Below the pieces are notes generated by a model. It had not been told where the DNA came from. It made no database searches and was given only the letters and a program-made list of their open reading frames with translations. From Gluconobacter kondonii (GTDB taxonomy: Bacteria > Pseudomonadota > Alphaproteobacteria > Acetobacterales > Acetobacteraceae), in NCBI RefSeq assembly GCF_002723995.1, contig NZ_BEWP01000001.1, positions 124,001 to 188,000 on the forward strand: a DNA stretch of 64,000 nt, written 5' to 3'. Positions 26,606 to 36,052 of this stretch are shown in pieces. A program made the position numbers and the translations under genes. Position 1 is the stretch's first letter, and every line of letters begins with the position of its first letter.

Positions 26606-28006
26606 TCAGCCATAGGCCCGCAGAACGGCATCCTGCGACAGAGCCAGCACATGACCGTCACAGACGATCGGCTGAACCTGACACGGGGCAACGGTCTTGC
26701 GGGTTAGTTCAAGTTTCCCGGTCACGGCGTTCACGACCGCCATGCCTTCTTTCGGAAAGGTGGAGAAGCAGACCAGCTTGCCATTCACCAGAAGCGGTCC
26801 CACCCAGGCAATGGCGTCTTTTTCCACATCCACACGGATAAAGCGACGGAGCTGCGTGATCCAGCGGACATGCCCGGACAGACGATCCAGACAGGCGATC
26901 TGCTGATCCGTGGACAGCACATACATCCAGTCGCCACAGATCGCCAGAGGACTCTGTCCGCTGACCTCACGTTCCCACAGGCGGCGGCCCGAACGCATAT
27001 CGATTGCCACCAGCACACGGGACATGGACACAGCATAGGCCGTGCCGTCCTTGATGACCGGCGCGCCCCGGATGCATGAGAAGTCCAGCATGGCGCCCAT
27101 GCCGTTCGTGCCACCCAGACTGTCGCTCCAGACCATCTCGCCAGAAGCGGCACGCAACGCGACCAGATCGCCACTGCCAAAGCCCGCGAGAATCACACCA
27201 TCCACAAAGGCCGGAGCCGACTGGCCGAAAATGACCGTGTCTGCCGCCGTCGCCTGATACGCCCAGACCTGATGGCCCGTATTGGCATTCAGTGCAATCA
27301 GCCGCTCGTCAATGGTTCCGAAGACCATCAGGCCTTCCGCGATCGTGGGAGCGGAACGGCCCGGCGTTCCCGTACTCACGCGCCATTTCACCTTGCCCGT
27401 CAGCGCTTCAACTGCAAGGGCCTGCGCCACGCCATCCACAATGTAGAGGGTGTCCCCGTCAATCGCGAGGCCGCCACCAATATTGGTGGACCGGCTTGCC
27501 GAAGATGCAGGCTGGCGCGTCCAGACAAGGCGACGCCCCGGCCATGTCCAGGCTTTCACAACGCCTTGAGCGTCCGTCGTGTAGAGATGACCATTTCCAA
27601 TCACCGGAGGAGACTGGATGGCGCCACGATTAGTCGGCATGATGGCGATCATGGACAGGAAACTGGATGGGTCGGTCGGCGCACCGATGGTCTGGCTCCA
27701 GGCCAGATCCGGGCCGTTCCAGGCCGCATTCACCGCGACGTGGGACGGACGACCGCCCTCCTGAAGCCATTCCCGAACCGGCTGCACCGGACCGAGATTG
27801 ATCGGCGTATGATCGTCACGATCGACCGTGAGCCCTGCCCCCGTGGACAGCACATCCACACGATGCCCGGCCAGAGGTGGCTTCTTGTCGTCTTCAAACA
27901 GGCTGCATCCGCCAAGAACTGCGAGCGCACTGCCTGAGCAGGCCGTCCGAAGCAGAGCCCTGCGGTTCACGGAGAGAGAAGAGCGGGAAAGAACAGGACG
28001 GCGCAT
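26606..28006 (-). CDS. bamB: Outer-membrane assembly lipoprotein BamB-like (PQQ-type beta-propeller)
   Basis: Lipobox LGGC near residue 34 follows a twin-arginine-like NRRALLRTACSGSALAVL segment. The body holds repeated propeller blades: GVVKAWTWPGRRLVWTRQ, GKVKWRV, GHQVWAYQ, GEMVWSD, GRRLWEREV and GHVRWITQ. As part of the BAM complex it would help insert outer-membrane proteins. ATG 28006 shares its A with the upstream stop (TGATG), which signals coupling to the TPR gene; a TTG one codon earlier is possible. Conserved neighbour of der. Confidence 0.93.
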   Translation of the reverse strand: MRRPVLSRSSLSVNRRALLRTACSGSALAVLGGCSLFEDDKKPPLAGHRVDVLSTGAGLTVDRDDHTPINLGPVQPVREWLQEGGRPSHVAVNAAWNGPDLAWSQTIGAPTDPSSFLSMIAIMPTNRGAIQSPPVIGNGHLYTTDAQGVVKAWTWPGRRLVWTRQPASSASRSTNIGGGLAIDGDTLYIVDGVAQALAVEALTGKVKWRVSTGTPGRSAPTIAEGLMVFGTIDERLIALNANTGHQVWAYQATAADTVIFGQSAPAFVDGVILAGFGSGDLVALRAASGEMVWSDSLGGTNGMGAMLDFSCIRGAPVIKDGTAYAVSMSRVLVAIDMRSGRRLWEREVSGQSPLAICGDWMYVLSTDQQIACLDRLSGHVRWITQLRRFIRVDVEKDAIAWVGPLLVNGKLVCFSTFPKEGMAVVNAVTGKLELTRKTVAPCQVQPIVCDGHVLALSQDAVLRAYG

Positions 28007-28689
28007 CAACCGGCGTCTCCAAATGTCTCAAGCAGGGCCTGTGCACGCGCACGCACCCCTTCGGTCGCGTTTGCACTGCTAACGATCTGGGTCAGGATAC
28101 GCCGGGCTTCCTTCTGCTGGTCGGCCGTCGCACCGGATCGCAGATCCAGCGCCACAAGACCTTCCTGAGCGAGAGGCGCCCATGCTCCACCACCCTGCGC
28201 CAGAGCTTCATAGCCCGAACGGATCGCCTTCGGGTCAGTAGGAGAGGCCGTCTGGGCGTTCAAGCCCATATAGCGCGCCATATCGCGCAGAGACGGTTCG
28301 GCTGCGGAATCATCTGCAACGCTTTTCCATGATTGGAGAGCTGCAGCGTCCTGATGTGCCTGAACCTGAAGATCAGCCAGACGCAGCGCAGCATAGGAGC
28401 GCGCACCCGCAGGGCCGTGCTCCGCCAGATCCTGCAAGGTTGCGGTGGCTTTACTGATGGCCGCAGCGTCCCGCTTCGGATCAGACAGAGCAGCCATGGC
28501 CGTGAAATAGCGTGCCGATGCCGCCTTTTGTGCGACATGACGTGCGTGACTGTTCCAGCCCCATACGCCACCCCCAATGACACTAACGAGCACAACAACG
28601 CCAGCTACAGCACCAATCCGCCGTGCCATGGCCCGCAACCGCTGCGCCTGCATTTCTTCGTCAATCTGCGTGATGAAATCGTCTGCCAC
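28006..28689 (-). CDS. YfgM-like TPR membrane protein
   Basis: Single N-terminal transmembrane segment (about residues 26-46, GAVAGVVVLVSVIGGGVWGW) after a short acidic cytoplasmic leader VADDFITQIDEEMQAQRLR, then an alpha-helical, alanine-rich periplasmic domain with TPR-like helices. This matches the YfgM/TPR_21 family, ancillary to the Sec translocon and periplasmic chaperones. I place the start at GTG 28689 because homologues begin at this ADD-type motif and GGGG lies about eight bases upstream; ATG 28770 would add 27 poorly conserved residues. Coupled to bamB. Confidence 0.82.
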   Translation of the reverse strand: MADDFITQIDEEMQAQRLRAMARRIGAVAGVVVLVSVIGGGVWGWNSHARHVAQKAASARYFTAMAALSDPKRDAAAISKATATLQDLAEHGPAGARSYAALRLADLQVQAHQDAAALQSWKSVADDSAAEPSLRDMARYMGLNAQTASPTDPKAIRSGYEALAQGGGAWAPLAQEGLVALDLRSGATADQQKEARRILTQIVSSANATEGVRARAQALLETFGDAG

Positions 28690-28876
28690 CTGGTCCCCTG
28701 CTGGATCGGTCTTCAAACTGTTTGCACGACCATACAGGTGCCGAACCGTCGCGGCAAACGCTTCACACACCCGAACAGATATTCACGCAGCGCGCAGTGC
28801 TGAAAAACCGGTTTTCGTCAGAAAATCCGACCGACATTCAGACTTCCTTAACGTGACCCAAAGCATCCTGACGGCC

Positions 28877-29179
28877 ATGAAAAAACCCGTCCCGCTCTTG
28901 CTGCTTCCACTGGTGTTCTGCGTCCTTGGCGGCTGCGCGCCGGACCGTATCGCGTCCGCCATTACCGGAAAGGACTGCAACACGGCCTATCTGTATGACA
29001 ACGAGAGCTTCTGTGCCCGCCCGATCGGTCCACCTCCGCCACAGCCTTACTGTACGACGAGTTTTGAAGGCACGACCTGCTGGGCGCGTCCTGACCTCAT
29101 GCCCAATGTCGCCCGCCAGACCTATGAAGGCCCGACGACGCTGACACCGCTCCAGAATCAGGAACGCATGGGGCAGTAA
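28877..29179 (+). CDS. Small lipoprotein of unknown function
   Basis: Product of 100 aa. MKKPVPLLLLPLVFCVLGGC is a lipoprotein signal peptide with the lipobox LGGC and cysteine 20 as acylation site. The mature part has five more Cys (for example DCN, SFCAR, PYCTT, TTCW), a proline run PIGPPPPQP and no family I recognise. The start has only a weak ribosome binding site. It is divergent from the YfgM-like gene and convergent with a secreted protein gene. Confidence 0.78.
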   Translation: MKKPVPLLLLPLVFCVLGGCAPDRIASAITGKDCNTAYLYDNESFCARPIGPPPPQPYCTTSFEGTTCWARPDLMPNVARQTYEGPTTLTPLQNQERMGQ

Positions 29180-29205
29180 GATTCGCAAACTGCCCCAACT
29201 GGGCT

Positions 29206-29601
29206 TCAGTGATGGCCGAGCTTCCGCCCGGCTGCCGCCAGATTGGCGGAAAGCGTCTGGAATGACGCGGCAATATGAGACTGAACGGCGGCACTTCCCG
29301 CATGAACATGCGCGATCCGCGCACTGGCATCCTGACTGATGGCCGTTTCTTCGCGGTTAGCCTGAGCCGCAACGCAGGCATTATAGACGCGGGCGGCCTT
29401 TTCATAGGCCGTCACACGGTCAACGCTTTCGTTATATTGCGCGACCGTCCCAGCCTTGACGGCTGGTGCCTGCGGCTCGGCACCACATTTTGGAGCCGTC
29501 CATGCTGCCTCACCCGCCTGTGCCGTTCCGGCACCAACAATTCCTGCGAAAACCAGTCCAAACAGCACCGCCTTACGGCTGGCGGCAACGCAACGTCTCA
29601 T
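29206..29601 (-). CDS. Small secreted protein of unknown function
   Basis: Product of 131 aa with a signal peptide ending at AQAG (about residue 29). The mature domain has two cysteines (KCGAEP and YNACVAAQ) and is largely helical, rich in alanine, with YNESVDRVTAYEKAARVYNACV as the most structured stretch. I do not recognise the family. It lies 45 bp downstream of pyrC on the same strand and could be the last gene of that run. Confidence 0.75.
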   Translation of the reverse strand: MRRCVAASRKAVLFGLVFAGIVGAGTAQAGEAAWTAPKCGAEPQAPAVKAGTVAQYNESVDRVTAYEKAARVYNACVAAQANREETAISQDASARIAHVHAGSAAVQSHIAASFQTLSANLAAAGRKLGHH

Positions 29602-29646
29602 ACAGCTCCCTTTCCTGATTGAAGCGTTGCGCGCCCTACGCCCAGA

Positions 29647-30966
29647 TCAAGGCGCAAATTTGGCAGGCTGCCCCGTTGGCGCACCCGGAACCTCATTGTC
29701 CTGCATCACGACCGTTCCACGGACGATCGTTGCCATCGGCCAACCCGTGACACGCGTGCCATCGAATGGCGTCCAGCCCGCAGGCGTGACGATCCAGTCA
29801 TTGGTGATTTCGCGCTCGGCTTTCATGTCCACGAGTGTGAAATCGGCGTCGAATCCAACGGCCATCCGCCCCTTGGTCTGCAACCCGTAAACCCGCGCGG
29901 GCCCAGCGGCCATCAGATCCACCAGACGCGACAGCGACAGACGACCGGCATTCACGTGATCGAGCATGACCGGCACGATCGTCTGCGTCCCTGTCAGGCC
30001 AGCCGGGCATTTCGGCCAGGGAAGCTGCTTGGCCTCAAGCGGATGCGGCGCATGATCGGACGACACCACGTCCACCCGCCCGTCCCGCACGGCTTTCCAG
30101 CTCGCTTCCCAGTGCGGCCGGTCCCGGAGCGGCGGGTTCATGACCGCCAGACCACCGAGCTTTTCGTAACATTCTGGCGCGACCTGCGTGAGATGGTTCA
30201 CCAGGACCTCGACCGTGGAAATATCGCGATAATCGGCCAGATATTCCAGCTCTTCCGCCGTCGAGACGTGCAGAATGTGCGCCGGACGGTTGGTTTTGCG
30301 GGCCAGCGCCATGATGCGACGCGTGCCGAGGAACGCACATTCCACATCCCGCCACACACTGTGTGTTTCGTAAGGCTGACCCTCGTGGAACATCGGCTTG
30401 CGCGCCTGAAGGCGGTATTCGTCCTCCGAATGATAGGCCACGCGGCGATGGCCAGAGCGCATGACCGCCTCAAGACCAGCATCATCCTCGATCATGAGAT
30501 TGCCGGTGGACGATCCTGCGAAAACCTTCACCGCACACACGCCCGGCTGCTGCTCCAGCAGCGCCAGATCCGGCGTGTTTTCACGCGTCGCACCGACATA
30601 CATCCCGACATCCACATGGGCCGTCTTGCGGATATGAGCGCGCTTCCAGTCGATCATCGTCACGTCGGTGATGCTCGGAGACGTGTTGGGCATGTCGAAA
30701 ACCGTTGCAATCCCGCCCAGCGCCGCAGCGCGCGTTCCGGTTTCCAGTGTTTCAACTTCCGGCTTGCCCGGATCACGCAGATGAACATGTGCGTCGATCA
30801 GACCGGGCAGAACATGCAGGCCACGCGCGTCAATCACCCGATCCGCCTCATCCGCACTAGCAACGGACAGCGACGCCACTTTGCCGTTGCGAACCCCGAT
30901 ATCTGCTTCCGCTTCGCCCCAGGGAAAAACGCAGATTCCGCCGCGGATAATCAGATCGTAATGCAT
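29647..30966 (-). CDS. pyrC: Dihydroorotase (amidohydrolase type)
   Basis: Zinc amidohydrolase forming dihydroorotate in pyrimidine synthesis. Metal ligands are seen in DAHVHLRDPG, with the active-site lysine in AVKVFAGSS, further His in AYHSEDE and HILHVST, and Asp in SSDHAPH. Because the PG-motif and HAPH order is shared with allantoinase, the exact reaction has slight doubt, but the YHSEDEYRLQARK type loop matches annotated bacterial dihydroorotases. ATG 30966 has GGACGGA upstream. It is 28 bp after asnB. No pyrB is in this window. Confidence 0.85.
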   Translation of the reverse strand: MHYDLIIRGGICVFPWGEAEADIGVRNGKVASLSVASADEADRVIDARGLHVLPGLIDAHVHLRDPGKPEVETLETGTRAAALGGIATVFDMPNTSPSITDVTMIDWKRAHIRKTAHVDVGMYVGATRENTPDLALLEQQPGVCAVKVFAGSSTGNLMIEDDAGLEAVMRSGHRRVAYHSEDEYRLQARKPMFHEGQPYETHSVWRDVECAFLGTRRIMALARKTNRPAHILHVSTAEELEYLADYRDISTVEVLVNHLTQVAPECYEKLGGLAVMNPPLRDRPHWEASWKAVRDGRVDVVSSDHAPHPLEAKQLPWPKCPAGLTGTQTIVPVMLDHVNAGRLSLSRLVDLMAAGPARVYGLQTKGRMAVGFDADFTLVDMKAEREITNDWIVTPAGWTPFDGTRVTGWPMATIVRGTVVMQDNEVPGAPTGQPAKFAP

Positions 30967-30994
30967 ATTCCGTCCTTGCAAATCAGTAAGCTAT

Positions 30995-32755
30995 TCATAA
31001 AGCGCGCGAGAGAGTTTCGAACGTATCCCCGTCCACGGGAACACCCTCGATATGATGGCGATGCCAGAGCGCATAAAACAGTAATGTCCAGGCCTGCCGT
31101 GCGACGCCGCGCTGGCTGGCGCGGGCAAAAAGACGCTCCACATCCTGCTGGAGCATCATGGCGCGGATACAGGGCTGACGCGCGACCAGCGGCCCCAGGC
31201 GCGGCGCCTGTTTCTCGATCCATGCCCCTACAGGCACCGTAAATCCCTGCTTTGGCGCAAACGGCCGGGCCTGAGGCAGTGCGTCCTGAAGCCAGCGGCG
31301 CAGAAGCCATTTCCCGTAACCGTCACGCACTTTGAACGTCTCAGGCAAAGACCAGACCGCTTTGGCCACCACCGGGTCCAGCAGCGGAGTACGCCCTTCC
31401 AAGGAATGCGCCATCAGACAGCGATCCAGCTTGAGGAGCAGATCGTTGGGCAGCCATTCCGCGATATCCAGCGCCTGCGCGCCTTCGAGCCCGGATGTTC
31501 CGAGCGCCAGTTCCGTCATGGCGATCCCGTGCCGCCACTGCCGTCCCCGCTGCGGAAAATTTCGACCGAACGTCCCGGATCGGTACGGCGCACGACCACC
31601 TTTCCACCAGGGTTTCATGACCCGCCGATAGCGACCATAGCCCGCAAAAAGCTCGTCCCCGCCCTCACCACTCAGGATGACGGTCACGTCCTTTTTTGCT
31701 TCACGAGCCAGAAACCATGTCGGGATGATGGCATAATCTGCCGCCGGATCGTCCATACACGCCACAATGGCCGGCAGGTCACGCCAGACCATGTCTTCGG
31801 TGACGGTCAGGACATGATGCTCCGCACCGACAGACGCCGCCAGAGCGGTGGCATCGGCGGACTCATCTGCCGATCCGGCATCAAAACGCGCGGTCCATGT
31901 TTTGGGATGCGGAAGTCCCAGCCGATGAGCCGCCGCCAGAATGACCGAACTGTCGATCCCGCCCGACAGGAACAGCCCAAGCGGTACATCCGCCCGCAGA
32001 TGCGCCGCCACACTGTCAAGAAGCGCCGTGTCCAGCCGGGCCAGCGCATCTGTATCCGTCAGACCGGCCGGAACCGTATCCCGTGCCTCCTGCAAAACGT
32101 GACGGCGGCGTGACTCCACGATTCGCCCGTCCACGATCCTGAGCGTCTCACCCGGCAGAAGACGCCGGATGCCTTCGAAAATGGTGTCCTGGCCTGTTGT
32201 GAACTGAAGCTGCATCAGTTCGTCACGTGCCCCTTCGCGAACGCTGCGCCTGCCAAACCCGCCCGCAAGCAGCGCCTGTGTTTCGGATGCGAAGGCGATG
32301 CCGCCTTCGTAAGCCGCAATATAGAGCGGCTTGATTCCGAATGGGTCACGCGAGAGCACCATTTCATGACGCCCATGCTCGTTCTCCACGATCGCAATGG
32401 CGTACATACCCCGCAATGCATGGGTATAGCCCGCACCGTCCTGCAACCACAGATGCAATGGCGGCTCGCAGTCGCTGTGCGTCTGAAAGCAGGTTGTGGG
32501 GAAACGTGTGCGGATGGCCGGATCATTATAGATTTCACCATTCGCGATCAGAGCTGCCGCGCCAAGTTTAAAGGGTTGCGCACCGCCTGCGATATCGACG
32601 ATGGACAGTCGCCGGTGACGTAGGGCGGCCCCTGCCAGATCCAGTCGCCCCTCTCCATCCGGCCCACGATGGAAAATTGCCTGTGACATGCGCTCCAGCG
32701 CCGCGTGGTCCGGGCGATGTCCCGGCAGACAGGACAGGCCTGCAATACCACACAT
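30995..32755 (-). CDS. asnB: Asparagine synthase-type glutamine amidotransferase (AsnB)
   Basis: N-terminal Ntn glutaminase starts MCGIAG, so Cys2 becomes the nucleophile after Met removal; the RGPDG and ANGEIYN motifs are present. The synthetase domain (from about residue 210) has the ATP pyrophosphatase P-loop LFLSGGIDSS, then SGEGGDELFAGYGRY. Total 586 aa. Start codon shares its A with the stop of the upstream glycosyltransferase (TGATG). Neighbours are glycosyltransferases, so it may amidate a sugar or glycan rather than only make asparagine; this is inference from context. Confidence 0.88.
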   Translation of the reverse strand: MCGIAGLSCLPGHRPDHAALERMSQAIFHRGPDGEGRLDLAGAALRHRRLSIVDIAGGAQPFKLGAAALIANGEIYNDPAIRTRFPTTCFQTHSDCEPPLHLWLQDGAGYTHALRGMYAIAIVENEHGRHEMVLSRDPFGIKPLYIAAYEGGIAFASETQALLAGGFGRRSVREGARDELMQLQFTTGQDTIFEGIRRLLPGETLRIVDGRIVESRRRHVLQEARDTVPAGLTDTDALARLDTALLDSVAAHLRADVPLGLFLSGGIDSSVILAAAHRLGLPHPKTWTARFDAGSADESADATALAASVGAEHHVLTVTEDMVWRDLPAIVACMDDPAADYAIIPTWFLAREAKKDVTVILSGEGGDELFAGYGRYRRVMKPWWKGGRAPYRSGTFGRNFPQRGRQWRHGIAMTELALGTSGLEGAQALDIAEWLPNDLLLKLDRCLMAHSLEGRTPLLDPVVAKAVWSLPETFKVRDGYGKWLLRRWLQDALPQARPFAPKQGFTVPVGAWIEKQAPRLGPLVARQPCIRAMMLQQDVERLFARASQRGVARQAWTLLFYALWHRHHIEGVPVDGDTFETLSRAL

Positions 32756-33801
32756 CAGGCCCGCACCCCGTCCAGAAACGCGGACCATCTCGTCATGACC
32801 ACGTTCTGCGAAAACTCCCGCTCAAACCGCGTCCGCCCGTTCAGGGAAAGCTGCTGCGCCAGTGCGGGACTTTCCAAGACACTACCAATCTGCGCCGCAA
32901 GATCCTTCTCGTCCTCGACTGCGGCCAGAAGCCCGTCTTCCGTGCCTTCAAGAATTTCCTGCGGTCCCTGAATGCGGCTCGCCACGACCGGCACCCCGGC
33001 GGAGAGCGCTTCGATCACGACATTGCCCAGCGGTTCAATCCGGGACGGGCAGACCAGAACGTCACAGGCCCGCAGCCATGGGCCGCTTTGCCCGATCCAG
33101 CCGGGAAGATGCACGCGATCTGCAACAGCTTCCGCCTTCGCCAGCGCCTCAAGCGCGGCACGCTCCGGCCCTTCGCCCGCAATCACAAGGTGAGCGCCGG
33201 GTACATGCTTCATGCTCCGGATCAAAACATCGAAGGCCTTGTTTTCATGCAGACGGCCCAGAGCGAGCACAAACGGCACACCGGGCGGCAGAAAATCGGG
33301 ACGCTGCGGAGCTACGTCTGAAAAATCCGTCGCGAAATTCGGCAGATGATGCACGCGATCGGCGGCCCAGCCCTGCGTTTTCATCCAGTCTGCCAGACCC
33401 CGTGTATTGCCGATCAGATGATCGCATCGCCGGTAGTTCGACAAGTCATAATATCCGCCCAGACGCCCAGCCATCTGCCACGGCCCTGACGGCACGAGAC
33501 GCGCCGCCCGGCTCATCCACGCTACAACAACATCCGGCCGGAACGCATTCAGACTACGCCGCAGTCCAGGCCGGGTCCGCAGATCCAGCAAACCACCAAA
33601 CCGGTATGTCCGGGTGTCGACTCCTGCTTCCTCAAGCCGTACGAGCCGACCAGCATCGTGTCGGATCAATGCCTGAACGGGACGGCCATCCCGCATCTGG
33701 GCCATCGTCAAGCGCTCGAAGAAAAGCTCTGCGCCCCCTCGGGGAGCCCCCGCCATCACATGGGCCACACGGCCCCGGTATTCGTTGGACGATGCAGACA
33801 T
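32755..33801 (-). CDS. Glycosyltransferase, family 4 type
   Basis: GT-B fold retaining transferase. The N-terminal half begins VAHVMAGAPRGGAELFF; the C-terminal donor-binding half has LALGRLHENKAFDVLI, VIAGEGPERAALE and the EX7E-like segment SRIEPLGNVVIEALSAGVPVVAS. No membrane segments, so it acts at the inner face. The start is uncertain: tandem ATGs at 33804 and 33801 follow AGAAGAAGG; ATG 33822 has no clear ribosome binding site. It lies between a heptosyltransferase-like gene and asnB, so a role in LPS or exopolysaccharide is likely. Confidence 0.88.
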   Translation of the reverse strand: MSASSNEYRGRVAHVMAGAPRGGAELFFERLTMAQMRDGRPVQALIRHDAGRLVRLEEAGVDTRTYRFGGLLDLRTRPGLRRSLNAFRPDVVVAWMSRAARLVPSGPWQMAGRLGGYYDLSNYRRCDHLIGNTRGLADWMKTQGWAADRVHHLPNFATDFSDVAPQRPDFLPPGVPFVLALGRLHENKAFDVLIRSMKHVPGAHLVIAGEGPERAALEALAKAEAVADRVHLPGWIGQSGPWLRACDVLVCPSRIEPLGNVVIEALSAGVPVVASRIQGPQEILEGTEDGLLAAVEDEKDLAAQIGSVLESPALAQQLSLNGRTRFEREFSQNVVMTRWSAFLDGVRA

Positions 33802-33840
33802 CATCCTTCTTCTATCGGCCATGACCGACGGAGCATCAAG

Positions 33841-34764
33841 TCAGTCTGTTGCAAGGTCCGGAACAAACACGTTTTTTTCATTCAGGATTTCCGTCGCAGC
33901 TTTCAGAACCTGCGCCACATCCAATCCGGCCATAGGAGCATGACCTTCCGGCCCCGGTGCTTCCACAAAGCGCGCAAGACGACCGGCGGGCGCATATTCC
34001 GACGCTCGTGACGGCCCAAACAGACCCAGCGTCGGCGTCCCTGCAGCGGCGGCGAGATGCATCAAGCCGGAATCATTGCCCACAAACAGCGCGCAACGCT
34101 GAAGACGTGCCGCCACATCGCCCAATGTATGGTTGCCACCCAGATCCAGCGCATCGGGAAGCGCTTTCAGTACGGGTTCCGCCCGTGCACGCTCGTCCTC
34201 ACCGGGTCCATAAAACACGACGGGGCGTAGATTTTCCGACCGCAACGCCTGCGCCAGCGCCACGAACCGTTCGGGAGGCCAGATTTTGCCATCCCAGTTC
34301 GCCGTTGGCCCCAGCGCCAGCCAGCGCCCTTCAGGCAATGTCGCAACCGCATTCGCCTGTTGAGCCTCGGACGTCCAGACCTTCGGCATGGGCGTACGGC
34401 GATACCCCAGCGCCTCCCCGAGTTGCTCGACCCGCCTTCCGGGCCGGCGCCCACCTCGCACAATGACCCGACGCCGCGCCCACAACGTCAGCCCGATCAG
34501 CGACCCCCGCAGATCCACGACCATGAACCATCGTGTTCGGAAACAGGCCCGCCACAAATCAATCCAGTGCCGGTCATGGCGGCGCTTTTCCATGGTAATG
34601 ATGCGCTCACAGCGCGGGTCCGCTTCGAAAAGCCCCGACGCAACGGGGCCACAGACCACCGTGAACATTGCCGCCGGATAGCGCTTCTGCAGGGCATCCA
34701 GAACGCCCGTGGAAATCACCGCATCGCCCAGACGGTTGGACGTGATGAACAAAATCCGCATCAT
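33841..34764 (-). CDS. Glycosyltransferase family 9, ADP-heptose:LPS heptosyltransferase-like
   Basis: GT9 family, usually adding heptose to the inner LPS core. MRILFITSNRLGDAVISTGVL is the N-terminal family motif, with later GPTANWDGKIWPPERF and VGNDSGLMHLAAAAGTPTLGLFGPS as the donor-binding part. Acceptor sugar unknown. ATG 34764 overlaps the dnaQ stop by four bases (ATGA), and a second ATG follows immediately. Its place between dnaQ and another glycosyltransferase is unusual. Confidence 0.9.
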   Translation of the reverse strand: MMRILFITSNRLGDAVISTGVLDALQKRYPAAMFTVVCGPVASGLFEADPRCERIITMEKRRHDRHWIDLWRACFRTRWFMVVDLRGSLIGLTLWARRRVIVRGGRRPGRRVEQLGEALGYRRTPMPKVWTSEAQQANAVATLPEGRWLALGPTANWDGKIWPPERFVALAQALRSENLRPVVFYGPGEDERARAEPVLKALPDALDLGGNHTLGDVAARLQRCALFVGNDSGLMHLAAAAGTPTLGLFGPSRASEYAPAGRLARFVEAPGPEGHAPMAGLDVAQVLKAATEILNEKNVFVPDLATD

Positions 34765-35447
34765 TCGCGATGCCACACCGCGTCCTTAATGGTGCTCACG
34801 AACGCCTCATGTACCTGAAGTTCTTCCGCTGTCGGCGGGGCCATTTTCCGTGGCGGACGACTGGCGAGCGCATTGATCCCGTCCGTCATGCTGCGACTGC
34901 GGGACGGACCTGCCAGACCTAAGCCACGCTGCCGCCCGCCCATCAGTTCGACATACACTTCCGCCAGAAGTTTACAGTCCAGCAGTGCGTTATGTGTGCC
35001 GCGCTGCGACAGATCGATGCCGAAACGTCGGCACAGTGCATCCAGGCTTGCCGGAAGGCCCGGATATTTCTTCCGCGCCATTTCCACAGTGTCGATGGCC
35101 CGACTGGCGTAGTCGAGCGGCTCGCGCCCACAGGCTTGCAGCTCGGCATTGACGAACTTGAAATCGAAGCGGGCATTATGCGCGATCATCGGACTGTCTG
35201 CGATGAACTCTAGAAAACCGTCCGCCACCTCGGCGAATTTCGGTTTCCCTTCCAGATCCTCAATCCGGAACCCGTGCACCTTGGTCGCCTCGGACGGAAT
35301 GTCGCGTTCGGGGTGGATCAGCACATGATACGCCTCACCCGTCGGCAGGTCGTCGATCAGTTCGAGAGCCGCGATTTCGATGATGCGGTCACCCATATCC
35401 GGGTCAAATCCGGTGGTTTCCGTATCGAACAGGATGGATCGTTTCAT
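34761..35447 (-). CDS. dnaQ: DNA polymerase III subunit epsilon (DnaQ)
   Basis: 3'-5' proofreading exonuclease. Exo I motif is FDTETTGFDP with the catalytic D and E, Exo II is AHNARFDFKFVNAEL and Exo III-epsilon is GTHNALLDCKLLAEVY with the conserved His and Asp. Length 228 aa. The C-terminal 45 residues form the low-complexity tail that binds the polymerase. It overlaps both coaE (4 bp upstream side) and the GT9 gene. The dnaQ-coaE-aroE order is common in alphaproteobacteria. Confidence 0.95.
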   Translation of the reverse strand: MKRSILFDTETTGFDPDMGDRIIEIAALELIDDLPTGEAYHVLIHPERDIPSEATKVHGFRIEDLEGKPKFAEVADGFLEFIADSPMIAHNARFDFKFVNAELQACGREPLDYASRAIDTVEMARKKYPGLPASLDALCRRFGIDLSQRGTHNALLDCKLLAEVYVELMGGRQRGLGLAGPSRSRSMTDGINALASRPPRKMAPPTAEELQVHEAFVSTIKDAVWHRE

Positions 35448-36049
35448 GACGCCTCACGCAGCCGGTGCAACAGGGCATGGACCTGCCGGGCGGCGTGTCC
35501 ACGGGACAGGCCGGTTCGTATCACGATGTCGGCCCGGCGTCTGCGTTCATGGTCACTCATCTGACGTTTCAGCAGCCTTTTGGCGTCCGTCATACTCATG
35601 CGCGCGCCACTGCGTCCCCGCTGTCGGATACGCGACAAACGCGTGCTCATTGGAGCTTCTGCAACTACAACCAGATCGCAGCGTCGGTCTTCGCCGATTT
35701 CCATCAACAGCGGAATATCGAGCACGCAGAACGGCTCTTTCCGGGCCCGACACTGCTTCAGAAAACGCGCCCGTTCGGCGCGCACCAACGGATGCATGAT
35801 GGCTTCCAGACGTTTCAGCGCGTCAGGCTGCGTCCGTACAATCTCTCGCAACGCGCCTCGATCCAGACGTCCCTCAACCACCGTGCCCGGAAATATTTGT
35901 TCGATCAAAGGGAGTGCCTTTCCCCCTTCGCCCTGAAGCCTCCGAACACATGCATCGGCATCGAAAACCGGCACTCCGGCTCTGCGGAACAGTGTTGCAA
36001 CAGTGCTTTTCCCGGCTGCCATCCCGCCCGTCAGACCAATGATCCTCAC
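35444..36049 (-). CDS. coaE: Dephospho-CoA kinase
   Basis: Last step of coenzyme A synthesis. The P-loop GGMAAGKST is at residues 8-16, followed by FRRAGVPVFDADACVR and the DIPLLME motif near residue 112. Length 201 aa is normal. It starts three bases after the aroE stop and its stop overlaps the dnaQ start, so the three are likely translationally linked. Confidence 0.95.
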   Translation of the reverse strand: MRIIGLTGGMAAGKSTVATLFRRAGVPVFDADACVRRLQGEGGKALPLIEQIFPGTVVEGRLDRGALREIVRTQPDALKRLEAIMHPLVRAERARFLKQCRARKEPFCVLDIPLLMEIGEDRRCDLVVVAEAPMSTRLSRIRQRGRSGARMSMTDAKRLLKRQMSDHERRRRADIVIRTGLSRGHAARQVHALLHRLREAS

Positions 36050-36052
36050 GCT

